A DNA stretch of 27,428 bases from JBGSLA01 sp041740935 (GCA_041740935.1 JBGSLA010000110.1:1-27428), one strand, 5' to 3'; shown: positions 8,298-15,981, counted from the stretch's first letter. Made by a program: numbers and translations. The notes: generated from the letters alone by a model not told the origin.

Positions 8298-9044
8298 TCA
8301 GGCGGGACCGGCGGTCAGCGCGGCTTCGTAATGATCGATGGTCGCCGCGGTGTCGCCCCAGGCCCGCAGCTCTCCCCGCTCCAGCCACATTGTCTGGTCG
8401 CACAGGGCGCTGACCAGTCTTAAGTCGTGGGAGACGAAAAGGACGGTAGCTCCAAAGCGGTGTAAACGCTGAATAACCTCCAGCGACTTCTTTTGAAAGG
8501 CGGCGTCGCCGACCGTTAAGATCTCATCCAGGAGCAGAATGTCCGGCTTCATCGCGGTGGCCACCGCAAACCCCAGGCGGGTGACCATGCCGGAGGAAAA
8601 GGTGCGCAAAGGCGAGTCGATGAAATCTTTTAGCTCAGAAAACTCAATAATTTCAGGAAGTTTATCCTTCATCTCCCTGCGGCTGAAGCCCAGTATGGAG
8701 CTGAACAAAAAAATATTTTCCAGGCCCGTCAGTTCGAAGTCGAACCCGGCTCCCAACTCCAAAAGCGGGGTCACCTGCCCCTCCACCGCCACCTGGCCCC
8801 TGACGGGTTTCATCACCCCGGCCACCAGTTTCAACAGGGTGCTCTTGCCGGCGCCGTTGCGGCCGATAATGCCGATCATGGCTCCGGGGTTGATGTGAAA
8901 AGAGATGTCCCTGAAGACCCAAAACTCTTCGTATTCAACGCGGTGGAAAAGAGATTTGATGGCAAACTCTTTGACCGTGCGGATGCGCTCCTTGGGGAGC
9001 CTGTATCTGACCCCGACATTTTGGAAAACTATTTTCGGTTGCAT
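8298..9044 (-). CDS. Polysaccharide ABC exporter, ATP-binding subunit (Wzt-like)
   Basis: The protein has 248 residues from the ATG at 9044. A longer reading to 9107 adds 21 residues that do not look like this family. It shows Walker A GRNGAGKST (61-69), the signature FSSGM (149-153), Walker B ILLLDE (169-174) and H-loop SHD (205-207). The FSSGMVTRLGFA stretch is characteristic of the Wzt/TagH/KpsT group that exports O-antigen, teichoic acid or capsule. It energises the Wzm permease encoded just upstream (9199-9978). It ends soon after the nucleotide-binding domain, so it lacks the C-terminal carbohydrate-binding domain of the E. coli O9a-type Wzt, which suggests export that does not depend on a terminal cap. 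Base composition is much higher in GC than the Wzm gene. Confidence 0.92.
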   Translation of the reverse strand: MQPKIVFQNVGVRYRLPKERIRTVKEFAIKSLFHRVEYEEFWVFRDISFHINPGAMIGIIGRNGAGKSTLLKLVAGVMKPVRGQVAVEGQVTPLLELGAGFDFELTGLENIFLFSSILGFSRREMKDKLPEIIEFSELKDFIDSPLRTFSSGMVTRLGFAVATAMKPDILLLDEILTVGDAAFQKKSLEVIQRLHRFGATVLFVSHDLRLVSALCDQTMWLERGELRAWGDTAATIDHYEAALTAGPA

Positions 9045-9198
9045 TTTTCTGGGGACCCTTATATATGAAACCGTTGCCCAGGGACTCATGCCCGGTGTCT
9101 TTGGCAAACCGGCGGCGCCGGTCCATGGTTCATAAAGCCGCGGTCAGATCCACGCCCGCCTAGTGTTGTATTGATGAAAAGATGTGTTTCGCAAAATC

Positions 9199-9978
9199 TT
9201 AAATATAATAGATAATACTATCGGACAATTTGGTGAAGGAGATGGCTCCGGCGATAAATACCACCAGGGCGCTCAACGCGGCCCAGAAAATAATCGAGAG
9301 CTCAGGCAGGTGACCCAGATAAATCGGGGTGCGAAAACATTCAATGATGTAGTACATGGGATTCATTTTTATAATAAATAGATACTTTTCAGGCACAATG
9401 TCCAATGGATAAAATATCGGGGTTAAATACATCCAGGGCATAACCAGTAATTGATAGGTTTCTATTATATCAACAAAAAAAACGCATACAGCCGCCAGAA
9501 AAAAAGAGATTCCCAAAGTAAACACTACCATAATTGTCAAAGCGACAGGAAGAAAAAATAACGCAAGGTTGAGCCCCTTCCCTATAGTTACAATTAACAA
9601 AAACAAAGGCAATATGGCAAAAAAGAAATTTGTTAATTCTGAAAGCAATATAGATATGATAAGTATAGTTTTAGGGAAATAGACCTTTTTTAACAACTGT
9701 CCATTACTCAATAAACAGCGAGACGATAAACTTGTTGTTTGGTAGAATAAAATCCAGAGCTGGTGACCGGACAGAAAATATATAATAAAATCTTTTGTGG
9801 AAAAACGAAAGATGGTGGAAAATACAATGGTAAAAACCACCGTGTTGATCAACGGGTTGATCATGGTCCAGAGCAAACCCAGAACCGATCTTTTATAGCG
9901 CACCGTCAGATTGCGTGACACCAGGTTAAGGAGCAGATCCTTATACCGCAGAACCTGCAGGAACTCTTCTTTGATCAT
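9199..9978 (-). CDS. Polysaccharide ABC exporter, permease (Wzm-like)
   Basis: The protein has 259 residues from the ATG at 9978, chosen because AAGGTGG lies 4-6 nt upstream; the longer reading to 10014 lacks such a site. It is an ABC-2 type permease. The N-terminal block LVSRNLTVRYKRSVLGLLWTMINP is the amphipathic interface helix and first membrane segment found across Wzm/TagG/KpsM proteins, followed by about five more hydrophobic segments and the MPWMYLTPIFYP motif near the C-terminus. With Wzt it moves an undecaprenyl-linked polymer or glycolipid across the inner membrane. The gene is strongly AT-rich (many AAA, ATA and TTT codons), unlike the GC-rich Wzt gene 154 nt downstream, which points to separate recent origins for two partner subunits. 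Confidence 0.92.
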   Translation of the reverse strand: MIKEEFLQVLRYKDLLLNLVSRNLTVRYKRSVLGLLWTMINPLINTVVFTIVFSTIFRFSTKDFIIYFLSGHQLWILFYQTTSLSSRCLLSNGQLLKKVYFPKTILIISILLSELTNFFFAILPLFLLIVTIGKGLNLALFFLPVALTIMVVFTLGISFFLAAVCVFFVDIIETYQLLVMPWMYLTPIFYPLDIVPEKYLFIIKMNPMYYIIECFRTPIYLGHLPELSIIFWAALSALVVFIAGAISFTKLSDSIIYYI

Positions 9979-10065
9979 GATCCACCTTTTTAAAAAAAAC
10001 CAGGTTAACATCAATATTAAGATTTGTCATCTCTAAAAAATTTGATTTATGAACCTGTTGCAGGT

Positions 10066-10081
10066 GCCTTACTCTTAAGGC
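10066..10081. other. Short inverted repeat between divergent genes
   Basis: GCCTTA and TAAGGC form a perfect 6-bp stem with a CTCT loop, between the divergent wzm-like and GT2 genes and upstream of the GT2 ribosome binding site (AGGAGG, 10112-10117). It could be an operator or a leader hairpin. Nothing else identifies it. Confidence 0.3.
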
Positions 10082-10130
10082 GAAGAGAGAAAAACAAAAT
10101 ATCGTCGTCTCAGGAGGAGAAATTCTTATC

Positions 10131-12044
10131 ATGCCCCAGTGGTTGAAAAAGTTTGTTCGCTATTCATTTTTTGTAAGAATAAAGAACTCGTTGGTGTCCT
10201 TTAACATATTTAAATCATTTGATCAAATAAATATAATCGGGATGCTGGCCATCCTTTTGACCAGAAATAAGCTTTCTGATGCGGTAGATTTCTTTAAACA
10301 GGTATGGCTTCATGGGATCGATCATATCAAGACACAGCATCTTACGATAGAATATTATCAAAAGTTGATTAAAAATGAAAATGATTATGACATTAAATCA
10401 ATAAAAAAAATGATCAGCGGATTCTCATTTAAACCAACCATTTCATTGATATTGGCAATTTCTGGTAAAAAGAAGGCTCAATTTTATCAGGAGACCTTAA
10501 AATCCATCATTAATCAATTCTATCCGTATTGGGAGCTTTGTCTTTATAATAATGGCTCAGATTCCCCTGAGACCTGTGATTGTCTGAAAAGGTGGGGTGT
10601 TCCCAGCGACTCGAGAATCAAAATCATTCCGGCCGGGGCCGGGACCACCACCGCGTCCGTCTGTAATGCCGCCCTCAAGGAGGCCGGCGGGGAATTTTTC
10701 GTCCTCCTGGGTGAGGCTGACGTTCTCTCTGCCGATGCCTTATTCGAGGTGGCCAAGCTGCTCAACGCTCACCCCGAAGCCGAATTCATTTACAGCGACG
10801 AAGATAAAATCCGGGCCGACGGCGTCAGGCTGGATCCCTTTTTTAAGCCGGATTGGTCCCCGGACCTCTTCTGTTCCCTGATGTACACCGGCAACCTGGC
10901 GGTTTACCGGCGGGCCACGGTGAGGAGACTGGGGGGGGTGAGAAACGGTTTCAGCGCCGCCTCGGCCTATGACCTGGTCCTCAGGCTGACAGAACAAGTC
11001 GCGCCGGCCAAGATCTTCCACCTGCCCCGCATCCTTTATCACACCCGCAGTTCTGAAACGGACCTCAATCGGCCTCCCCAGGGGGCCGCCCTCTCCGCCG
11101 CGGGTAAAACCATCCTGGATGATTATCGCCGGAGAAACGGCATACCGGGGACTGTAACGGACGGTCTGCTCCAGGGCAGCTTCCGTTTTCAAAGATCTTT
11201 GCCCGACAATCCCAAGGTTGCCATTATTATTCCATTTCGTGACAAAGTCCAGTTAACTGCCAAATGTGTAACCAGCCTCATAAGCAAAACCGATTATCAG
11301 GATTATGAGGTCATCCTGGTGAATAATCAGAGCCGGGAGCCGCAGACACTGGCGTATCTGGAGGAAATAGCCGGCCACCCCGCCGTCCGTCGGTTAGATT
11401 ATGATCATCCTTTCAACTTCTCGGCGATCAATAATTTTGCTGTAGAAAAAAGCGACGCGGATTACATTGTCTTTCTAAATAACGATACGGAGGTTATTGC
11501 CCCGGCTTGGTTGAGTGCCATGATGGAACACATGATCAGGGAAGAGGTCGCCGCAGTAGGCGCCAAGTTGCTCTATTATGACAACACCATCCAACATGCC
11601 GGCGTCGTTATGGGAATAACCAATACCTGCGGACATGCCTTTCGACACTTTCCGGCCGACCATCCGGGATATTTCTCCCAGTTGCAGGTGGTGAGAAATT
11701 GCAGCGCAGTCACCGCGGCCTGCATGTTGGTAAAGAAAGCCATTTTCAAAGAAGTCGGCGGTTTTGATCAAGAAAATCTGCCTGTGTCATTTAACGACGT
11801 TGATTTAAGTTTAAAAATAATAGACAAAGGCTATCTGATCGTTTGGACGCCATATGCAGTTCTTTACCATCAAGAACATTCCACTCGAGGTGACGACCGC
11901 AAATTACTGGCAAGTTCACGTAATCATTATAAACGCATCACCGCTGAGTTGGATTTCATCGAAAAAAAATGGGGTCGTTATATAAACCACGACCCTTATT
12001 ACAACCCAAATCTAACCAGATTGTTTGAGAATTATGGTTATTAA
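10131..12044 (+). CDS. Double-domain GT2 glycosyltransferase, first domain degenerate
   Basis: The protein has 637 residues. An unrecognised N-terminal 100 residues are followed by two GT2 (GT-A) domains, about 102-345 and 362-600, the layout of O-antigen/rhamnan transferases such as WsaE. Domain 2 is intact: IIIPFRD (365-371), FLNNDTEV (448-455, the metal-binding DXD equivalent) and FNDVDLSLK (554-562). Domain 1 keeps IYSDEDK and PFFKPDWSPDL, but has LLGEAD (192-197) where relatives have LLDHDD, and SAASAYDLVLR where they have a Q/E-D-YD motif. Domain 1 is therefore probably inactive as a transferase. Base composition shifts sharply: AT-rich to about 10610, GC-rich to about 11200, then intermediate. 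It is divergent from the exporter genes and probably builds the exported glycan. Confidence 0.88.
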   Translation: MPQWLKKFVRYSFFVRIKNSLVSFNIFKSFDQINIIGMLAILLTRNKLSDAVDFFKQVWLHGIDHIKTQHLTIEYYQKLIKNENDYDIKSIKKMISGFSFKPTISLILAISGKKKAQFYQETLKSIINQFYPYWELCLYNNGSDSPETCDCLKRWGVPSDSRIKIIPAGAGTTTASVCNAALKEAGGEFFVLLGEADVLSADALFEVAKLLNAHPEAEFIYSDEDKIRADGVRLDPFFKPDWSPDLFCSLMYTGNLAVYRRATVRRLGGVRNGFSAASAYDLVLRLTEQVAPAKIFHLPRILYHTRSSETDLNRPPQGAALSAAGKTILDDYRRRNGIPGTVTDGLLQGSFRFQRSLPDNPKVAIIIPFRDKVQLTAKCVTSLISKTDYQDYEVILVNNQSREPQTLAYLEEIAGHPAVRRLDYDHPFNFSAINNFAVEKSDADYIVFLNNDTEVIAPAWLSAMMEHMIREEVAAVGAKLLYYDNTIQHAGVVMGITNTCGHAFRHFPADHPGYFSQLQVVRNCSAVTAACMLVKKAIFKEVGGFDQENLPVSFNDVDLSLKIIDKGYLIVWTPYAVLYHQEHSTRGDDRKLLASSRNHYKRITAELDFIEKKWGRYINHDPYYNPNLTRLFENYGY

Positions 12045-12052
12045 ACAAGATC

Positions 12053-12081
12053 TTGTGGAATACCGATACAACACGTATATT
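12053..12081 (+). promoter_or_regulatory. Candidate promoter for the Bax inhibitor-1 family gene
   Basis: TTGTGG (12053-12058) and TATATT (12076-12081) are separated by 17 nt, just after the GT2 stop codon. The -35 box is only a partial match. Transcription would start near 12088, giving a leader of about 39 nt. Confidence 0.4.
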
Positions 12082-12126
12082 TAGAGCGTACCCTGGTTCG
12101 CCAATCCACCCTTGAAAGGACTCCCC

Positions 12127-12828
12127 ATGAAGGAATCACCGATACTGTATCAACGAGACCAGGCGGCCGCGGCGCAGGGGGATTTCATCCGCCGGGTTTA
12201 CAACTGGATGGGGCTGGGGCTCACGGTGACGGCCCTGGTGGCCCTCTACACCGCGTCCAATCCGGCCCTTTTGGGTCTGGTGTTCGGGAACTCCCTGGTG
12301 TTTTTCGGTTTAATTATCGCCCAGTTGGGGTTGGTGTTCGTGCTCAGCGGCGCCATCAACCGCCTCCAGGCCTCCACCGCCACCCTGCTGTTTTTCCTGT
12401 ACTCGGCCCTCACCGGCCTGACCCTGTCGGTGATCTTTCTGGCCTACACCCGGGCCTCCATCGCCAGCACCTTCCTGGTGACCGCCGGGACTTTCGGGGT
12501 CATGAGTTTTTACGGCTATACCACCCAGCGGGACCTGACCGGCTGGGGCAGCTTTTTGTTCATGGGCCTGATCGGCATCATCCTGGCCTCGGTGGTGAAT
12601 ATCTTCTTCCACAATGAAACGATCTACTGGGTGGTGACCTATGCCGGCATCCTGATCTTTGTGGGGCTGACCGCCTATGATACCCAGGTCTTGAAAGAAA
12701 TGGCCCGGGCGGGTTTCGCTGATGAAGAAACTGAGCGCAAAAGCGCGGTCCTGGGCGCGCTCAGGTTATATCTGGACTTTATCAACCTCTTTTTGATGTT
12801 GCTGAGAATTATGGGAAACCGGCGGTAA
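12127..12828 (+). CDS. Bax inhibitor-1/YccA family membrane protein
   Basis: The protein has 233 residues from ATG 12127, which has AAAGGA 6 nt upstream; a TTG at 12112 would bury that site. Seven hydrophobic segments run from about residue 25 to the end. The segment WVVTYAGILIFVGLTAYDTQ and the terminal ALRLYLDFINLFLMLLRIMGNRR are hallmarks of the YccA/YbhL (UPF0005, BI-1) family. In bacteria these proteins are inner-membrane proteins; BsYetJ is a pH-sensitive calcium leak channel, and E. coli YccA binds and restrains FtsH. The YDTQ aspartate that belongs to the calcium-gating pair is present. It has its own promoter-like sequence and appears unrelated to the glycan genes upstream. Confidence 0.92.
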   Translation: MKESPILYQRDQAAAAQGDFIRRVYNWMGLGLTVTALVALYTASNPALLGLVFGNSLVFFGLIIAQLGLVFVLSGAINRLQASTATLLFFLYSALTGLTLSVIFLAYTRASIASTFLVTAGTFGVMSFYGYTTQRDLTGWGSFLFMGLIGIILASVVNIFFHNETIYWVVTYAGILIFVGLTAYDTQVLKEMARAGFADEETERKSAVLGALRLYLDFINLFLMLLRIMGNRR

Positions 12829-12833
12829 AGACG

Positions 12834-12964
12834 GAGGCTTGTGCAAAAAAGGTTCATCCTGTCATCCTGAACGCAGTGAAGGATCCCAAGCTTTTGAAAA
12901 TACGAGGTTCTTCGCTCCGCTCAGGATGACCACTTTTAACCATACTGAATTTTGCAAAAGCCTC
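12834..12964. mobile_element. Miniature inverted-repeat element (131 bp)
   Basis: The ends are inverted copies: GAGGCTTGTGCAAAA at the left and, on the minus strand, GAGGCTTTTGCAAAA at the right (14 of 15 match). An inner inverted pair starts GTCATCCTGAACGCAGTGAA (12861-12880) and ends CCGCTCAGGATGAC (12917-12930). The inner sequence is of the CATCCTGA-GC-AAG-GAAGGAT type that recurs between genes in many bacterial phyla. It starts 5 nt after the preceding stop codon. It has no coding capacity, so it would need a transposase supplied elsewhere. Confidence 0.75.
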
Positions 12965-12975
12965 GACGGACATAA

Positions 12976-13402
12976 CCTTCCGAACGGCATCGGCTCGCCC
13001 TGATTCAGGCACGCGAGTCGACTGCCTCTTTTTTTCCGGCCACTCTGAACCTCTGGCTTGAGAAGGTGAATCATATCGCCTTGTTCCAGCGATACGATCC
13101 GTATCGTCCCTGGCAGGCTGTAGTCTGCGACGGGACAGGGCCTTCCCTGTCCCTCTGCGAAGCCTTCTACCTGGCAACCCTGGGGGGCGCCAGGGCCCTG
13201 TCCATGGACGACCAGACCGGCAACCTGCAGGCGGGCAAAGAAGCCGATTTCATCTTTTGAGGAGTATGCCCGCTGTTTTTTAACCTTCAGGAGATACTCC
13301 ACCCAATGGCTGGCCACGCTCTGGTGGTGTCAGGAAGGCCTGGTGCCGGGCCTGCCCCGGAAATCCCCCTTTGCCGGACAAGTCCTTTATTTAAAACGAT
13401 AA
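12976..13402 (+). pseudogene. Decayed gene remnant with guanine deaminase-like segment
   Basis: A frame without stops runs from 12976 to the TGA at 13258-13260, beginning just after the mobile element. Its last part, around SLCEAFYLATLGGARAL and continuing through a GKEADF turn, matches the C-terminal region of guanine deaminases of the amidohydrolase superfamily; the residues before it (including RYDPYRPWQ) do not. The expected remaining 50 or so residues of a deaminase are absent. From 13259 a second frame stays open for 47 codons to the TAA at 13400-13402 and reads like real protein (for example EEYARCFLTF and GQVLYLKR at the end), but I do not recognise it. No good start codon or ribosome site serves either part. 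It is most likely a fused, frameshifted relic. Confidence 0.5.
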
Positions 13403-13563
13403 AATCGGTGGGAAAGAATCCTTCTGGGAAAATAATTCAGAAATATGCTAAAAGATGAAAAGGGGCGTCAACCCTCCAAAGATGAAAAATCAGTAATTTC
13501 AACATATTGTTCGAAACTGGGGCGGCGGGGCAGCTCGGGGGAGTTGACTTCCTGGCCGGGGGT

Positions 13564-13582
13564 GGCAGGCTGGCATCCTGCC
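13564..13582. other. Small hairpin upstream of radical SAM paralogue 2
   Basis: GGCAGG and CCTGCC form a 6-bp stem with a 7-nt loop in the 242-nt gap 13403-13644. Apart from this hairpin and AT-rich sequence just before the next gene, I see no gene or clear promoter in that gap. Confidence 0.3.
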
Positions 13583-13644
13583 GGGCGCGATCATATTATG
13601 GATAACTTATACTTAAAATTACACTTTTAACGCTTGGTGCTCAT

Positions 13645-15318
13645 ATGCGTGCATTGTTGATCTGTCCTGAATTTCCCCTGTCCTTCTGGAGCTTCGAGAA
13701 AGCCTGCCGGCTCCGGGGGACGAGAACCGTGAATCCGCCGTTGGGTTTGATTACGGTGGCCGCGTTGCTGCCCTCGGCATGGGAGATGCGGCTTATCGAT
13801 CTCAACACCGGCACTCTCACCGAGCAGGACTGGCAGTGGGCCGATCTGATCGTGATCTCGGCCATGTACATTCAACGGGACGGCTTGCTGGCCCTGGTGG
13901 GCGAAGCCAAACGCCGGGGCAAAACCGTGGTGGCCGGCGGCCCCTATCCCACTTCCCTGCCTGAGGCCGCGCTCGAGGCCGGGTGTGATTTCGTGGTGCG
14001 GGGCGAAGGTGAAAATACCATGCCCTTGCTGCTGGCGGCCATGGAACAGGGCAGGACCGGCATCATCGAAAGCCTCGAAAAGCCCGACATGACGACCTCT
14101 CCCGTCCCCCGGTTTGATCTGCTGGGGCTGAACGACTACGCCGCGTTTACCATTCAGACCTCCCGGGGATGCCCCTTTGACTGCGAATTCTGCGATGTGG
14201 TGAATCTGTTCGGACGCAAGCCCCGCTACAAAACCCCGGAGCAGGTCATCGCCGAACTGGAGACCCTGTACCGGCTGGGGGCCCGGGGCTCCGTGTTCAT
14301 CTGCGACGACAACTTCATCGGCAGCAAACAGCACGCCCGGGCTTTGCTTCAGGAACTCACCCCCTGGTTGCGGCGTCGGGGCGAACCCTTCCGGTTTTTG
14401 ACCCAGGTGTCGGTGAATCTGGGGCAGGATCTGGAACTCATCGACCTGATGACCGCGGCCAACTTCGATAAGGTGTTTATCGGCATCGAGTCTCCGGATG
14501 AGAAGGTCCTGCAGACCAGCCACAAATATCACAACATCAAAAACCCCCTGGTGGCCTCGCTTCAGAACATCAAGGAGGGTGGCCTGGGGGTCATCGGCAG
14601 TTTCATCATCGGCCTGGACGGGGAGACCACCGGGGCCGGGCGGCGGATCTGCGAATTCATGGAACAGACCGCCATCCCGGTGGCCATGCTGGGGGTGCTG
14701 CAGGCCGCGCCGCACACCAAGCTGTGGCATCGGCTGGAGGGGGAAGGGCGCCTGCGCCAGGATATGGGTGATGACATGGGGACCTTTTCGGCCCTGAACT
14801 ATGAGCCGGACCGGCCGGAAGCGGAGATCATGCAGGAGTACATCGATGCCTGGGAGTACCTGTACGAACCCTCCCGCTATTTAGGCAGGGCCTATCGCTA
14901 CCACCTGGCCATGCGGCCGCTGGTCCGGCCCCCGGCGGTTGCGGCCGGCGGCCCCCCGCCCCGGGACTGCGCCTCCACCCGGAAAATGGCCTGGCGCAAA
15001 ATGTTCATCGAGATCCGGGCGCTGCTCAAAATCATCTGGTGGCAGGGGGTCCGCACGCCCTACCGGCGGCAGTTTTGGACCCAGATGATGGGCATGTGGC
15101 GGCGCAACCCCTCCAGGTTTGTGGAGTATATCTCCACCTGCGCCATGGGAGAGGATCTGTTTAATATAAGGCAGGTGGTGCGGGAAACGGCCACGGCCAT
15201 CCTTAAGGAGCGCCGGCTGGAGGCTGCCGGGGCGCCGGTCCTGTTGTGCCCGTCCCGGCCGGGGGAGGCCGCGCCGGCCCAACCGGGCGCCTCTTCCTCC
15301 GGGACTGCCCAGGATTGA
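13645..15318 (+). CDS. B12-binding radical SAM protein (paralogue 2)
   Basis: The protein has 557 residues, the longest of the three paralogues. The N-terminal cobalamin-binding domain is at about 1-145 (MRALLICP, PPLGLITVAALLP, VVAGGP, RGEGE). The radical SAM motif is GCPFDCEFC (C176, C180, C183), followed by CDDNFIGSK and SFIIGLDGE. The C-terminal extension shares a RNPSR-x-x-Y-x-x-x-CA-x-x-EDLF block with paralogue 1, so these two are a closer pair than either is with paralogue 3. The tail after about residue 525 is rich in Pro, Ala and Gly and looks disordered. The reaction is probably SAM- and cobalamin-dependent methylation or another radical rearrangement; the substrate is unknown. Its ribosome binding site is poor, and there is no obvious partner gene beside it. 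Confidence 0.88.
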   Translation: MRALLICPEFPLSFWSFEKACRLRGTRTVNPPLGLITVAALLPSAWEMRLIDLNTGTLTEQDWQWADLIVISAMYIQRDGLLALVGEAKRRGKTVVAGGPYPTSLPEAALEAGCDFVVRGEGENTMPLLLAAMEQGRTGIIESLEKPDMTTSPVPRFDLLGLNDYAAFTIQTSRGCPFDCEFCDVVNLFGRKPRYKTPEQVIAELETLYRLGARGSVFICDDNFIGSKQHARALLQELTPWLRRRGEPFRFLTQVSVNLGQDLELIDLMTAANFDKVFIGIESPDEKVLQTSHKYHNIKNPLVASLQNIKEGGLGVIGSFIIGLDGETTGAGRRICEFMEQTAIPVAMLGVLQAAPHTKLWHRLEGEGRLRQDMGDDMGTFSALNYEPDRPEAEIMQEYIDAWEYLYEPSRYLGRAYRYHLAMRPLVRPPAVAAGGPPPRDCASTRKMAWRKMFIEIRALLKIIWWQGVRTPYRRQFWTQMMGMWRRNPSRFVEYISTCAMGEDLFNIRQVVRETATAILKERRLEAAGAPVLLCPSRPGEAAPAQPGASSSGTAQD

Positions 15319-15529
15319 TGACCGTCGCTCCTGGGCCGGTGGCTTTCGCCAAACCGGGGGAATCAGGTGGGGCGGGCCTCCGTGCCCGTCAGGACCATGG
15401 GCGGCCAGGGACGGCGGCCCCACCAGAAGATGGCCGACTGCTGAACTTTTCGGAGCCGCGCCTGCCGGGTCAGGCGTTGGGTGACATCTGTGTCCCGATT
15501 CCCCCGGGGCCAGGCTTTGTTTAATTCGC

Positions 15530-15557
15530 TTGACATTGAACAATTTTTTCTTATAAT
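15530..15557 (+). promoter_or_regulatory. Strong sigma-70 promoter upstream of the cold-shock gene
   Basis: A perfect TTGACA (15530-15535) and a perfect TATAAT (15552-15557) are separated by 16 nt. The predicted start near 15564 gives a leader of about 150 nt before the cold-shock ATG, comparable with the long structured leaders of cspA genes. The 396 nt between the radical SAM stop and the cold-shock ATG hold this promoter and the leader; I see no gene in the GC-rich part before it. Confidence 0.8.
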
Positions 15558-15609
15558 ATATAAAGTTTAGCATGTCAGACTGAAATCAGGGCCACAAGTC
15601 CTGGACAAG

Positions 15610-15647
15610 AATCGGACGGGGGTGCTAATTCCCGGCCGATTTTTTTT
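15610..15647 (+). terminator. Intrinsic terminator-like hairpin inside the cold-shock leader
   Basis: AATCGGACGGG (15610-15620) pairs with CCCGGCCGATT (15631-15641) with one mismatch over 11 bp and a 10-nt loop, then a run of eight T (15640-15647). It lies between the promoter at 15530 and the gene at 15715, so RNA could end after about 84 nt or read through. It could be an attenuator or the end of a small RNA. Confidence 0.7.
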
Positions 15648-15714
15648 GCCTGACTGCTGTGCGCCCTGCTTTTTTGGCGGGAATATTTTTTAAGTAAGTG
15701 CAGGAGGTTTCACC

Positions 15715-15918
15715 ATGAAGGAAACCGGTACGGTAAAATGGTTTAACGATTCGAAGGGCTTTGGCTTTATTACCCGGGAAAGCGGTCCGGATGTGTTTGT
15801 GCATCACAGCGCCATCCAGGGCGACGGCTTTCGCTCCCTGTCCGAAGATCAGGCCGTGGAGTTCGAGGTAACCCAGGGTCCCAAGGGTCTCCAGGCCCAA
15901 AACGTCACCAAACTTTAG
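15715..15918 (+). CDS. Cold-shock protein, CspA family
   Basis: The protein has 67 residues, the standard size of a single cold-shock domain. RNP1 is KGFGFI (about 14-19) and RNP2 is VFVHH (about 28-32), the aromatic strands that bind single-stranded RNA and DNA; the opening GTVKWFN is also canonical. It acts in the cytoplasm as an RNA chaperone. AGGAGG lies 7 nt before the ATG. A strong promoter and a long leader containing a terminator-like hairpin precede it, so control at the RNA level is likely. A terminator follows. It heads a run of RNA-binding protein genes on the same strand. Whether it is cold-induced cannot be told from sequence. Confidence 0.97.
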   Translation: MKETGTVKWFNDSKGFGFITRESGPDVFVHHSAIQGDGFRSLSEDQAVEFEVTQGPKGLQAQNVTKL

Positions 15919-15936
15919 GCCGTTAAGCCTTATGAC

Positions 15937-15981
15937 GGCAACCCCGGGGGTCTTGGGACCGTCGGGGTTGCCGCGCTAGAT
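15937..15981 (+). terminator. Terminator after the cold-shock gene
   Basis: GGCAACCCCG (15937-15946) and CGGGGTTGCC (15963-15972) form a perfect 10-bp stem with a 16-nt loop. The T run (TTTTT from about 15981) begins 8 nt after the stem, so termination may be incomplete and allow read-through into the RRM gene. Confidence 0.6.

Noticed and set aside
12854..13317. Two overlapping minus-strand open frames over the miniature element
   Set aside because: Their N- or C-terminal halves are simply translations of the repeat (for example GHPERSEEP), a known source of false gene calls.
13445..13630. 61-codon open frame before radical SAM paralogue 2
   Set aside because: No ribosome site, no recognisable motif and low-complexity composition. 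More likely leader DNA.
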